From: an uncultured Christensenellaceae bacterium | GTDB taxonomy: Bacteria > Bacillota > Clostridia > Christensenellales > Borkfalkiaceae | DNA length: 64,000 nucleotides | Assembly: GCA_910586985.1 (NCBI GenBank) | Contig: CAJUKK010000004.1 | Location: 98,459 to 162,458, forward strand | Direction: 5' to 3' | Program-made: the position numbers and the translations under genes | Shown here: piece by piece, positions 8,531 through 16,934 of the stretch | Layout: each line of letters begins with the position of its first letter | Position numbering within the stretch: position 1 is the stretch's first letter | Notes under the pieces: generated by a model | Told to the model about the DNA's origin: nothing | Databases searched by the model: none | What the model saw: only the letters and a program-made list of their open reading frames with translations

Positions 8531-8545
8531 TTGATTTTCGAACAA

Positions 8546-8959
8546 TTATCTCTTGGAGAACTGAGGAGCACGGCGCGCCTTTTTGAGACCGTACTTCTTT
8601 CTTTCTTTAACGCGGGGATCGCGCGTTAAGAAACCTTCCTTTTTAAGGACGGGACGGCACTCGGGTTCTGCCTGCAACAGAGCACGCGCGATTCCAAGAC
8701 GGATTGCACCCGCCTGCCCCGTATATCCGCCGCCGATAACGTTGATGCGGATATCGTACTTTCCCTCTGCGGAGAGCGCAACAAGGGGCTGTTTTACGAT
8801 ATATTGGAGCGTACCCATGGGAAAGTAATCTTCGAGCGTGCGGTCGTTGATGACGATCGCGCCGCTACCTCCGGGAATCAAACGTACGCGCGCAATTGCC
8901 TTTTTACGTCTGCCCGTGCCCCAGAATTGTAATTTCTTTTTCAAATTTACCTTTGCCAT
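8546..8959 (-). CDS. rpsI: 30S ribosomal protein uS9
   Basis: 137 aa. S9 sits in the 30S head and its C-terminal tail contacts the P-site tRNA. The sequence has the signature GTGRRKKAIARVRL (residues about 15-28), GGGYTGQAGAIRLGIARAL near 78-96, and the conserved basic end KKARRAPQFSKR. It lies 11 bp after rplM, the standard bacterial pair. Confidence 0.98.
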   Translation of the reverse strand: MAKVNLKKKLQFWGTGRRKKAIARVRLIPGGSGAIVINDRTLEDYFPMGTLQYIVKQPLVALSAEGKYDIRINVIGGGYTGQAGAIRLGIARALLQAEPECRPVLKKEGFLTRDPRVKERKKYGLKKARRAPQFSKR

Positions 8960-8970
8960 ATCATCTCACC

Positions 8971-9402
8971 TCAGAATAATTTCAGCTCTTCGGGCTTTTG
9001 CGCCGCATGGTTGTGTTCCGCGCCCTTATATACTCTCAACTTTTTGATCATTTGTCTGCCGAGCGAATTTTTGGGGAGCATACCCTTGACCGCCTCGTAA
9101 ACCGCAAGGTCGCTGCGCTCCGCCATGAGTTTGCCGTAAGCAATTTCCTTGAGTCCGCCGATATAGCCGGTGTGATAGCGATAATATTTATCTTCCAACT
9201 TTTTACCCGTGAGAACGACTTTATCGCTGTTCAAAATAATTACAAAATCGCCCGTATCAACATTGGGAGTGAACGTAGGCTTGTTTTTACCGCGGAGGAT
9301 CGCCGCAACCTTGGACGCAAGTCTGCCAAGGGGGATGCCTGCGGCGTCGATCACATACCACTTTCTCTCAACTGTCTGAGCGTTTGCCGTATAGGTTTTC
9401 AT
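8971..9402 (-). CDS. rplM: 50S ribosomal protein uL13
   Basis: 143 aa. An early-assembling 50S protein. Signature blocks are ERKWYVIDAAGIPLGRLASKVA (starting near residue 12), NVDTGDFVIILNSDKV, YYRYHTGYIGGLKE and the MLPKNSLGRQMIKKLRVYKG region. It is first in the rplM-rpsI operon with a good AAGGAGA ribosome site. The untranslated leader between the promoter and the ATG is about 70 nt and could host autoregulation by L13, which I cannot confirm. Confidence 0.98.
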   Translation of the reverse strand: MKTYTANAQTVERKWYVIDAAGIPLGRLASKVAAILRGKNKPTFTPNVDTGDFVIILNSDKVVLTGKKLEDKYYRYHTGYIGGLKEIAYGKLMAERSDLAVYEAVKGMLPKNSLGRQMIKKLRVYKGAEHNHAAQKPEELKLF

Positions 9403-9478
9403 ATCCTGTCTCCTTACTTCTTTGTGCTATCTATCTCGATTTCACCCATAAACGGGGTTTTTCGCCGATTACTTCTTC

Positions 9479-9507
9479 ATTATAGGCTATGAAAAAAGTT
9501 CCGTCAA
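9479..9507 (-). promoter_or_regulatory. Promoter of rplM-rpsI
   Basis: Minus strand: TTGACG (9502-9507), 17 nt, TATAAT (9479-9484). Confidence 0.75.
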
Positions 9508-9798
9508 GCTGTTTTGACTTGCGATTTTAAGATTTTTTACGAAAAACACAAAAAAAATTTTTTCCGTTTCGGAATATTCATTTCGCCGCTTTACACCCGC
9601 GCTGTATTATTCCATGCGAAAAAGGAGCGCGTTCTCCTCTACGACATCCGAACCCGCCGAGAATGCCGTTTAAAACGTTTCCATCCTGAAACGTCAAACT
9701 TTTCTAAAAACGCGGTGCGAAAACTACGATTTCTTCGTCATATGCCTCATTTTACAGATCGCTTTGAACGATAACCGAGAAATAACGCCGATTTTTAT
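9508..9798. other. Intergenic gap upstream of rplM
   Basis: About 290 bp between the rplM promoter and the alaS terminator. A plus-strand frame here lacks a ribosome site and recognisable protein features. I see nothing convincing. Confidence 0.4.
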
Positions 9799-9833
9799 AA
9801 ACGCTTTGTTTTAACCGATAAAACAAAGCGTTT
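9799..9833 (-). terminator. Hairpin after alaS
   Basis: Perfect 15-bp inverted repeat (9799-9813 and 9819-9833) with a 5-nt loop, starting 7 bp after the alaS stop. The T tail is interrupted, so termination is likely but not textbook. Confidence 0.6.
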
Positions 9834-9839
9834 AAACAA

Positions 9840-11654
9840 TTATTCAAGAATCGCCTTTATTCTCCTTACGCCCGAGGAAGAAGATTGCTCTTTCACGATC
9901 TTAAAGCGCCCCAAAACGCCCGTATGCTCCACGTGCGGGCCGCCGCACATCTCCTTGGAAAACTCTCCGATCGAATACGTTTTGACCGTATCGCCGTATT
10001 TCGCGTCGAACACGCCGACAAAATTTTCCGTGCGCGCCTCGTCGAGACTCATCTCCTTATACACGACGGGGATATCTTCTTTGATCTTCTCGTTGACAAG
10101 AGCCTCCACCGCCGCGATCTCCTCCGCCGTCATGGGACGGGCGAGGTTGAAGTCAAAGCGCATGCGCTCGTCGGTAATGTTGCTCCCCTTCTGGTTGATA
10201 TCGGGCGAAACGACCGCTTTGAGCGCCGCGTTTAAAAGGTGCGTTGCCGTATGGTATCTGGTCGCCATCTCCGAATGACTTTCGAGTCCGCCCTTAAACT
10301 GCCCCGTCGGCAAAACGCGGCTCTTTTCCTGATGCTCTTTAAACGCCGCATCGAACCCCGCCTTGTCCACCGTGAGTCCACGTTCGTTAGCAAGCTCTTC
10401 GGTGAGTTCGAGCGGGAACCCGTACGTGTCGTACAGTCGGAACGCCTGCTTGCCGCCGATCACCGTCTCGTCCGTGTAATCGGGATTGCTCTTTTTCATA
10501 AACTCGTTCTTGCGCGCAATGCCCTGCGCGCATTTTTCAAATTCCTTTATTCCCTGCGCAAGCGTAGCCTCGAACTTATCCGCCTCTTTTGCGATTTCGC
10601 CTAAAATATAGCTCTCCTTTTGTAAGAGCAACGGGAAAGCCTCGCTGTACACTTCCTCGATAAAAATTTTGGCAACGTCAAGCAATGCCTTGCTCTCGAT
10701 GCCGAGCTGCTTGCAATAGCGGATCGCACGGCGCATAATGCGGCGCAGGATATATCCCGAACCCGTGTTGGAGGGCAAAATTCCGTTTTCGTCGCCGATG
10801 AGCAGCGCCGTCGTACGCGTATGGTCGGCAATTATGCGCATCGCCTTCCGCGCGGATTCGTCGCCGTCGTAACTCTTGCCCGATATCTCTTCGAGCTTTT
10901 TGATCACCGCAAGAAACAAGTCCGTCTTGTAGCCGTCCGAAAGTCCGTTTAAAAACAGGAGCATGCGGTCGAATCCGAATCCCGTATCCACGTTTTTGTG
11001 ATCGAGAATTTCGTACCCGGTCTCCGTCTTTTTATATTGCATGTAAACGTCGTTCCCGATCTCCACGTAATCGTCGGGAAATATAGGATTTTCCTTAGCG
11101 GCATCGAGCGGATAAAACCACTCGTTGTCCGGCCCGCACGGCGTGCCGACCGTGCCCTCAAGCTCCCACCAATTGTCCTCTTTGGGAAGATAAAAGATAT
11201 GCTCCCGCCTGATGCCTAAGCTTTCGAGATACTGCGCCGTCTCCGTGTCGCGCGGAACGCTCTCGTTTCCCTCGAACACCGTCGTGCAAAGCTTGTCCTT
11301 ATCAAGTCCGAAAACGCTTGTCAAAAGCTCGAACGTCCAGGCCGTTTTTTCTTTTTTGAAGTAATCGCCGAGCGACCAGTTCCCCATCATCTCGAAAAAC
11401 GTAAAGTGCGACGCATCGCCGACGGAGTCGATATCCACCGTGCGCATGCACCCCTGCACGTTGCAAAGACGGGTCTTTCCGCTCGGGTGCTTTTTCCCCA
11501 AAAGATAGGGCATGAGCGGCTGCATGCCCGCCACGTTGAACATGACGCCCGTTGAGCCGTCTCCGATCAGCGACACCGCGCCGATATTTTCGTGCCCTTT
11601 GCTCTCGTAAAACGAAAGCCATTTTTCTCTTAATTCTTTCGACGTGATTTTCAT
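9840..11654 (-). CDS. alaS: Alanyl-tRNA synthetase, short form lacking editing beta-barrel and C-Ala
   Basis: 604 aa, against about 870 for a standard bacterial AlaRS. The class II aminoacylation core is intact (MFNVAGMQPLMPYLLG, RLCNVQGCMRTVDID, SHFTFFEMMGNWSLGDYFKKE), as are the tRNA-recognition helices. The editing-site zinc ligands are present (HTATH and CGGPH). Between the FKEHQEKSR helix and HTATHLLNAAL only about 25 residues remain. The usual beta-barrel of about 90 residues (containing TPFYAESGGQ) is absent. The protein also stops at GVRRIKAIL, before the coiled coil and C-Ala/DHHA1 domain. It is the third gene of the cysE-cysS-alaS operon. Either it charges tRNA-Ala in this reduced form, or a full-length AlaRS exists elsewhere. 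Confidence 0.9.
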   Translation of the reverse strand: MKITSKELREKWLSFYESKGHENIGAVSLIGDGSTGVMFNVAGMQPLMPYLLGKKHPSGKTRLCNVQGCMRTVDIDSVGDASHFTFFEMMGNWSLGDYFKKEKTAWTFELLTSVFGLDKDKLCTTVFEGNESVPRDTETAQYLESLGIRREHIFYLPKEDNWWELEGTVGTPCGPDNEWFYPLDAAKENPIFPDDYVEIGNDVYMQYKKTETGYEILDHKNVDTGFGFDRMLLFLNGLSDGYKTDLFLAVIKKLEEISGKSYDGDESARKAMRIIADHTRTTALLIGDENGILPSNTGSGYILRRIMRRAIRYCKQLGIESKALLDVAKIFIEEVYSEAFPLLLQKESYILGEIAKEADKFEATLAQGIKEFEKCAQGIARKNEFMKKSNPDYTDETVIGGKQAFRLYDTYGFPLELTEELANERGLTVDKAGFDAAFKEHQEKSRVLPTGQFKGGLESHSEMATRYHTATHLLNAALKAVVSPDINQKGSNITDERMRFDFNLARPMTAEEIAAVEALVNEKIKEDIPVVYKEMSLDEARTENFVGVFDAKYGDTVKTYSIGEFSKEMCGGPHVEHTGVLGRFKIVKEQSSSSGVRRIKAILE

Positions 11655-11674
11655 ATTTTTATCTCCCGATTATT

Positions 11675-13060
11675 TTATATTTTTGCAAGTTCATAGCCGC
11701 CCTTCATGTCTTTGACGGTATAGCCCATCTCTTTGAGCTTTTCCCTCAGCTCGTCCGATTTCTGCCAATTTTTTTCCTCGCGCGCCCGTTGCCGCTCGAC
11801 CGCGACCGCTAGCGCCTCGGCGGGGATATCCTCTTTTGGCGCGTATTGTCCAAGGTACTCTTTCGCGTCCTTTTTGAACAGTCCGAGCAGGGAATACGTT
11901 TTTCGTATCTGATTGGTCATGCGGCGCGCCTTAGGATCGTTCGCCGCGGTCAACCGCGCAACCTCTTTGAAGTAGCCGAACAGGTCTGCAAGCGCAAGCG
12001 CGGTATTAAAATCGTCGCCCATCGCCGCGTCAAACGCCTTATCGATACTCTCTTCCGTACCGCTCTCGTTCGGGAATGCCTGTTCCGCCGCCGCAATCGC
12101 CGTGTAAAATCTTACGAGGTGCGCCTCCGCATCGGGAAAGAGCTGATCGGTTATGTTGATGTCCGCGCGGTAATTGGTAGAAAGCAACGCAAATTTAATC
12201 GCCTCGTTGGAGTATTTCGCAAGCAAATCTTCAAGGAGCAGACTGTTGCCAAGCGACTTGCTCATCTTTTGTCCGTTGACCTTGATGAGCCCGTTATGCG
12301 TCCAATATTTGACGAAACATTTGCCCGTGAGCGCCTCCGACTGCGCGATCTCGTTTTCGTGATGGGGGAACACAAGGTCTCTTCCTCCGCCGTGAACGTC
12401 GATCTGATCGCCGAACGCGGCGCGGTTCATCGCCGAGCATTCGATGTGCCACCCCGGTCGCCCCTTTCCCCAAGGCGAATCCCAAGATATTTCCCCCTCT
12501 TTCGCGCGCTTCCAAAGCGCAAAATCGTAGGCGTTTTTCTTCGCGGAGTCGTTCTCCACGCGCACGCCGTCGAGCGCATCCTCCTTGCTCCGCCCCGAAA
12601 GCTGACCGTAGGCGGGGAATGCGTCTACGTCGAAATACACGTCGCCGTTCGCCGCCGCATAGGCATGTCCCTTTGCGATCAGTTCTTGAATGAACGAAAT
12701 GATATTGCCGATATTTTCCGTCGCCTTCAGCCATACGGTCGGCTCGTCCACGTCCATTTCCCGCATGACGCTGTCTATTTTCTCAATCATCTGCGCGGCG
12801 TATACGTCCGCGGGAATGCCCGTCTCGCGCGACTTTGCGATGATCTTATCGTCTACGTCGGTGTAGTTGCGGGCATACTTAACTTCGTAACCCTGCTTTT
12901 CGAGAAACTTACGAAAGATATCGTAAATGAGCGCCTGATACCCGTGCCCCACGTGCGCCTCGCCTGAGACGGTGATCCCGCACGCGTACATTTTTACCTT
13001 GCCCGATTCGAGCGGTTCGAAGTTCTCCTTTTTTCTTGTCAGCGAATTATATATTTTCAT
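11675..13060 (-). CDS. cysS: Cysteinyl-tRNA synthetase
   Basis: 461 aa. Class Ia synthetase that charges tRNA-Cys. It has the zinc-binding/HIGH region MYACGITVSGEAHVGH (residues about 24-39), YTDVDDKII near 66, WHIECSAMN near 203, HGGGRDLVFPHHENEIAQSEA, and the KMSKS loop QKMSKSLGN near 265. The HIGH region deviates from the common CGPTVYD...HIGN, reading CGITVSG...HVGH, but key Cys and His are kept. Its start overlaps the cysE stop by 4 bp. It is controlled by the upstream T-box. Confidence 0.95.
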   Translation of the reverse strand: MKIYNSLTRKKENFEPLESGKVKMYACGITVSGEAHVGHGYQALIYDIFRKFLEKQGYEVKYARNYTDVDDKIIAKSRETGIPADVYAAQMIEKIDSVMREMDVDEPTVWLKATENIGNIISFIQELIAKGHAYAAANGDVYFDVDAFPAYGQLSGRSKEDALDGVRVENDSAKKNAYDFALWKRAKEGEISWDSPWGKGRPGWHIECSAMNRAAFGDQIDVHGGGRDLVFPHHENEIAQSEALTGKCFVKYWTHNGLIKVNGQKMSKSLGNSLLLEDLLAKYSNEAIKFALLSTNYRADINITDQLFPDAEAHLVRFYTAIAAAEQAFPNESGTEESIDKAFDAAMGDDFNTALALADLFGYFKEVARLTAANDPKARRMTNQIRKTYSLLGLFKKDAKEYLGQYAPKEDIPAEALAVAVERQRAREEKNWQKSDELREKLKEMGYTVKDMKGGYELAKI

Positions 13061-13722
13061 ACGTCACCCCGTTTTTCTACTTTTTCTTCCTGCGCCGACA
13101 GCGCGTTCAGCTTTTCTTCGAGCGCAAACACCCGCTCGCGCAAAGCGCATACTTCCTTTAAAAGCGGATCTTCCTTTTCCGGAATGAGATCCTGCGTTTT
13201 TTCGCCGTTGATCCGCACGATCCGCGCCGGAATCCCCACGACGGTTGCGTACGGCGGAACTTCCTTTAAAACGACCGCGCCCGCGCCGATCCGCGCGCCC
13301 TCGCCCACCGTAAATCCGCCGAGCACCTTTGCCCCGCTTGAAATCACGGCGTTTTTTCTGATTGTCGGATGCCGTTTGCCCCGCTCCTTTCCCGTGCCGC
13401 CCAGCGTTACGCCCTGATAGATGACGACTCCCTCTTCCACCTCCGCGGTTTCGCCGATGACGACGCCCGCGCCGTGATCGATAAACACACCGGCGGCGAT
13501 CTTCGCGGCGGGATGAATTTCGATACCCGTCCGGAATTTCGCCCATTGGGAAAGCATTCTTGCAAACAGTTTGAGATGAATCCGGTAAAAAAAGTTCGCG
13601 CGCCGGTGCCAGATAAGCGCACGCACCCCCGAATAGGTGAGCCATATCTCGAACTTATTACGGGCGGCAGGATCGTTCCGCTTTGCCGCCGCGATATCTT
13701 TTCTCAATCCGGAAAAAAACAA
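13057..13722 (-). CDS. cysE: Serine O-acetyltransferase
   Basis: 221 aa. Makes O-acetylserine from serine and acetyl-CoA, the first step of cysteine synthesis. An N-terminal helical part (residues 1-70) is followed by a left-handed beta-helix: HPAAKIAAGVFIDHGAGVVIGETAEV, then VTLGGTGKERGKRHPTI and VVGIPARIV. A charged extension with a coiled-coil-like end (about 185-221) follows. First gene of cysE-cysS-alaS, with a 4-bp overlap into cysS, so cysteine supply and cysteine charging are co-expressed. Confidence 0.95.
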   Translation of the reverse strand: MFFSGLRKDIAAAKRNDPAARNKFEIWLTYSGVRALIWHRRANFFYRIHLKLFARMLSQWAKFRTGIEIHPAAKIAAGVFIDHGAGVVIGETAEVEEGVVIYQGVTLGGTGKERGKRHPTIRKNAVISSGAKVLGGFTVGEGARIGAGAVVLKEVPPYATVVGIPARIVRINGEKTQDLIPEKEDPLLKEVCALRERVFALEEKLNALSAQEEKVEKRGDV

Positions 13723-13807
13723 TTAAATCTCCTTTTTGTTTAAAATGATTGTCTGCATGCCTCCGATTGCGTCGAAATCAACCCAAAGCGCAACAATTGA
13801 GTCAACA

Positions 13808-14040
13808 AAACTAAAAAACCGCCTCTATATATTATATAAAGGCGGCTGAAACGCTGTTCCACTTTACTTCGGGATCGACTCCCCTCGTGTATCCCGTAAC
13901 GACGGATCGCCGCGGGCATTGCCCCGACCTCAAACGAAAAAGACGCACTTTCTCCCGCATTGCGTTATAAAAAGCTTTCAGCCGACGGCTTTTCTCTCTG
14001 AAATACGCAAATGTCGGGATACTCTTCCCTTTTCTCGGTA
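13808..14040 (-). promoter_or_regulatory. T-box leader (probable cysteine specificity) of cysE-cysS-alaS
   Basis: On the minus strand the leader carries the T-box core GTGGAACAGCG (about 13852-13864), followed by a terminator hairpin CCGCCT...AGGCGG and six T (13815-13845). Upstream is a long stem I: CCCGACATTTGCGT (about 14005-14018) pairs with ACGCAATGCGGG, and the AGAGAG motif lies in its distal part (13993-13998). The specifier-loop position reads TGC, a Cys codon (13957-13959). A TATAAT -10 box sits at 14042-14047. Uncharged tRNA-Cys should prevent termination. The T-box call is firm; the exact specifier assignment is by eye. Confidence 0.82.
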
Positions 14041-14076
14041 TATTATAAAGTTGAAATTATTTTACCACGTTTTATA

Positions 14077-14706
14077 TTACGCCGTCAAGCGTTTGATCGG
14101 CAAACAGTCAATTTTATATTCTTTGAGGCAGTTATCTCGCATTTCCTCGTTAAACAGCTTTTGTTCTACGAGATACCCCACCACGATATCGCGCACATTG
14201 TCGTCTTTAAGCGTGAATCCGCACACCGCAAGCAGGTTGCTTAAATCGGTCGAAGAAAGTCTGCACACAAGCGCCAAGGCGAGCAGCACGTTCTTTTCGG
14301 GATACAGCTTGCCCTTGCATATCTTCTGCCAAAACCGCGGCTCGATCGCAAGCTTTTCACCCGCGCTCTCCACCGTCTCGTCGTACCGCTTTAAGAGCGA
14401 GGGCAGAACTTTTGCAAACGTGTACTTCCTGCGCATATCGCGAATGCGCTCTTTAAACGGAATAAACGAAAACGAAAAAGTAAACTCCGTATCATACAAT
14501 CCCGCCTTAAACGTTTCGAGCAGCTGCGCGCTGTCTTTTTGATAGCTAAGGCGCATTAACTCCGAATTGCGGCGCGCGACGTTTCCGTCATTTGAAATAA
14601 AGATAAGATCGGGACGCTTATACCCTTCGAGCGCGGATATCCGCACGTAGTCCGAATAGGTCGCGCAAAAATGCTCGTCTAACCCTTTGATATACGATTG
14701 TTCCAT
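14077..14706 (-). CDS. XRE/HTH-like C-terminal-domain protein, probable autoregulated regulator
   Basis: 209 aa when started at the ATG at 14704-14706; a longer frame reaches 14829 but crosses the promoter. The C-terminal region (RFWQKICKGKLYPEKNVLLAL, then VCRLSSTDLSNLLAVCGFTL) looks like the compact HTH-type module found at the ends of many Clostridia proteins. The N-terminal half has no family I recognise. The ATG lies seven bases after TACAAT and has no Shine-Dalgarno, so translation may be leaderless. A 32-bp palindrome overlaps the -35 box and could be its own operator. DNA binding is inferred. Confidence 0.55.
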   Translation of the reverse strand: MEQSYIKGLDEHFCATYSDYVRISALEGYKRPDLIFISNDGNVARRNSELMRLSYQKDSAQLLETFKAGLYDTEFTFSFSFIPFKERIRDMRRKYTFAKVLPSLLKRYDETVESAGEKLAIEPRFWQKICKGKLYPEKNVLLALALVCRLSSTDLSNLLAVCGFTLKDDNVRDIVVGYLVEQKLFNEEMRDNCLKEYKIDCLPIKRLTA

Positions 14707-14718
14707 ATGAATATTGTA

Positions 14719-14756
14719 CCATCCGCGCGCAAAAACGGCAAGCCGTTTTTGCGCGC
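14719..14756 (-). promoter_or_regulatory. Promoter with overlapping 32-bp palindromic operator
   Basis: Minus strand promoter: TTGCCG (14736-14741), 17 nt, then TACAAT about 6 nt before the ATG. A perfect palindrome with 15-bp arms (14725-14739 and 14742-14756, arm GCGCGCAAAAACGGC) covers the -35 and most of the spacer. Confidence 0.6.
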
Positions 14757-14907
14757 CTTGGAAAAATATTTTGTCTTTCGCGGGATTTTTTTGAATTTTA
14801 ACGGCGATTTGGCTGTAAAATTTTAACATTATTGAGCAACAGGGGCATAATTCACAATATTGTATTGCACTTTTTAAAAAATTTTATCGAAAATGCCTGC
14901 AAATTGC

Positions 14908-14936
14908 TTGCAAAATTTACACGGTTGTGTTAGAAT
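14908..14936 (+). promoter_or_regulatory. Promoter of the deoR-family gene
   Basis: TTGCAA (14908-14913), 17 nt, TAGAAT (14931-14936). Confidence 0.6.
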
Positions 14937-14982
14937 TTTACATGCAATGAGAAGTTATGGTTATCGGAGGTATGAAGGCATT

Positions 14983-15741
14983 ATGAAACGCGATCGGATC
15001 GAAGAAATCGCTGATCTGTTAGACAAGCGCGGAAAACTTACGCTCGAACAACTCGACGGATTTTTCCCGCACGTATCGCAAATGACTCTGCGGCGCGATC
15101 TGTTACAACTCGAACAGGCGGGGCGCATCATCCGCGTGCGCGGCGGCGCAATGTCCGTTAAAGAAGTACAAAAAGTTTCGGGCGAACCGTACACGAAAAA
15201 GACGGCGACTCACGTAAACGAAAAAATCGCCATTGCGCAGAAGGCGGCGGGACTTGTGGAAGAAAATTGCTCGCTGTTTATCGACGGCGGTACAACCGCG
15301 CTCGCTCTTGCGAAGGAGCTGCCCGATCTGCACGTGCACGTGTTTACCAACGGGCTCGCCGTGGCAATCGAGCTTTCGCAAAAGAAAAATATGAACGTGA
15401 GTATGCTCGGCGGGCAGGTGATGAAGGAAAATCTTTCCACCGCATCCCCTGTTGCCAAGGCGTATTTCGACGCGACAAACTTTGAGCTTGCGATTATCTC
15501 CTCGACGGCGTTCACTCCCGAAAACGGATTTTCGTGCAGTTCGCAGATAGAGGCGGATCTCTTGCGTCAGGCGCGCAAAAAGGCAAAATCTCTGTATATG
15601 ATGCTCGATAGTTCGAAAATCGGCAAAATCATGCCCTATACGTTCGCGCATATCGAGGATATCGACGTTTTGATCACCGACGAAAATTTCCCTTCCGATT
15701 TAAAGGAACTGTTTGCCGAAAAGAATATCGTAGTTATGTAA
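14983..15741 (+). CDS. DeoR/GlpR family transcriptional regulator
   Basis: 252 aa from the ATG at 14983 (GGAGG upstream at 12 nt, GAAGG nearer). The N-terminal winged helix includes LTLEQLDGFFPHVSQMTLRRDL followed by LEQAGRIIRVRGGAM. The C-terminal sugar-phosphate sensor domain has FIDGGTTALALAKELP, VHVFTNGLAVAIEL, MLGGQVMKENLSTASP and YMMLDSSKIGKIMPYTFA. Such proteins usually repress a sugar or nucleoside catabolic operon and respond to a phosphorylated sugar. No such target is adjacent, so it acts elsewhere or on itself. Confidence 0.9.
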   Translation: MKRDRIEEIADLLDKRGKLTLEQLDGFFPHVSQMTLRRDLLQLEQAGRIIRVRGGAMSVKEVQKVSGEPYTKKTATHVNEKIAIAQKAAGLVEENCSLFIDGGTTALALAKELPDLHVHVFTNGLAVAIELSQKKNMNVSMLGGQVMKENLSTASPVAKAYFDATNFELAIISSTAFTPENGFSCSSQIEADLLRQARKKAKSLYMMLDSSKIGKIMPYTFAHIEDIDVLITDENFPSDLKELFAEKNIVVM

Positions 15742-15755
15742 CTGAATTAGAGATC

Positions 15756-15789
15756 AAAACACCGCATTGTTTCAATGCGGTGTTTTTTT
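15756..15789 (+). terminator. Terminator of the deoR-family gene (bidirectional)
   Basis: Stem AAACACCGCATTG/CAATGCGGTGTTT plus T run. The convergent small gene ends within it. Confidence 0.85.
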
Positions 15790-16054
15790 ATTTTTCGGCT
15801 GTTAAAATCAATGCAATCTCTTCGATCTGTTTTGCCATTTTTAACAACGCATTCTGAATTATTTCCTTTTGCTGCTCCTCTTTTTCGTCTCCCGCCGCCC
15901 AGAAAGGACACCCCCGATCGTCTTTCAGCATTGTCTTGTACTTTAATTTGGACTCGTTGCACATGCAATACCCTCTCACCGTCTTACATAAATGCGCCAT
16001 CGAAATTACATAATAATTCGAAAAAAAACCACAGTTCCCGCACTGCTTTTCCAT
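15788..16054 (-). CDS. Small Cys-rich protein
   Basis: 88 aa, with AAAGGAG before the ATG. Cysteines occur as CGNC (residues 5-8), single Cys at 23, CMC at 30-32, and GCPFW near 49-52. This suggests one zinc or iron-sulfur site in the N-terminal half. The rest is a Glu/Gln/Lys helix (EEQQKEIIQNALLKMAKQIEEI). No known family recognised. Confidence 0.6.
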   Translation of the reverse strand: MEKQCGNCGFFSNYYVISMAHLCKTVRGYCMCNESKLKYKTMLKDDRGCPFWAAGDEKEEQQKEIIQNALLKMAKQIEEIALILTAEK

Positions 16055-16316
16055 TTGTAATACTCCTTTATAAAATGTATTTTAAAAAATAACGATCCAA
16101 TCCGCCCCTGTTGAATCTATATTATCTTACCATATTTTTATAGTAATGTCCCTGTTTGACTCGAGAGTCTTGAAAATAATTTTTATAATCGCTAAACAAA
16201 TTTGTCAACGCGACAATAATTTTTTATGCGGTATTTTTTTTGCCATACGTTGTCATGATATTGTCATATTAATACTATTTTTTACAAAAATAGCTATTTT
16301 ATAATTATAAAATAGC
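16055..16316. other. AT-rich intergenic DNA
   Basis: About 260 bp of AT-rich sequence upstream of the HTH pseudogene. No gene or clear hairpin was seen. Confidence 0.4.
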
Positions 16317-16765
16317 ATGAATATTCGGTAGTATTTAAACAACGCTTTTTAGAATTAACGGCGGATATCGACTGCAAAAAATCTCAAATTCACAAAACGT
16401 TAAATATTGACTATAATGTTTATATGAAGATTTCGGAATTTGGAGTAATTCCAAAACCTGTAGTATTGATGAGAATCGCAGATTATTTTAACGTTTCTAT
16501 CGAATACTTGTTGGGAAGAACCGATCACGAGTATTTTTATAAAGCCGAAACACCCGCAAGTTTTTGGGAAAGATATAGCGCGCTTAAATAAGAACATAAT
16601 TTAACCGATTACGCAATCGCTCAAAAACTTCATATCTCGACCAGCTATACCACCAATTGGAAAAATAAAAAGTATCTGCCATCTATTATCAACTTGATAG
16701 AATTGTCTGAAACATTTAACGTATCGCTTGACTATCTCTTGGGAAGAACCGACGATAAGAAATAG
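16317..16765 (+). pseudogene. Broken tandem XRE (Cro/CI) HTH regulator
   Basis: Translation gives two successive HTH units, each ending in the same signature: FNVSIEYLLGRTD and FNVSLDYLLGRTD. They are joined through SFWERYSALK, a TAA stop (16589-16591), then EHNLTDYAIAQKLHISTSY. A single AAA to TAA change would explain the internal stop. The N-terminal part (FKQRFLELTADIDCKKSQI) is readable but is out of frame with the ATG at 16317. The downstream half has no start of its own. It is more AT-rich than its neighbours and is probably a decayed acquired regulator. Confidence 0.6.
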
Positions 16766-16894
16766 TTATATCAAATTCGATATTTTGATTTTAACACATT
16801 GAAATCAATAAAAGTTCAAACCATCAAAAAATCATGTAAACTTTTTCAAAAAATATTCCTGACAAAATATTTTAACACAAAATCACTAAAATAA

Positions 16895-16920
16895 CCCCTC
16901 GCGCGTGAATACGCGAGGGG
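16895..16920 (-). terminator. Terminator of hppA
   Basis: Stem CCCCTCGCG/CGCGAGGGG (16895-16903, 16912-16920). It has T-rich tails on both sides and could serve both strands. Confidence 0.75.
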
Positions 16921-16934
16921 TGTTTTTCTTTTTA

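Noticed and set aside
8313..8534. 73-codon frame beginning ESLRFTPLRMT
   Set aside because: This is the conceptual translation of an intergenic repeat, with no ribosome site.
9514..9774. Possible 86-aa gene upstream of rplM
   Set aside because: No ribosome site, unlikely composition, and it overlaps the divergent promoter region of rplM.
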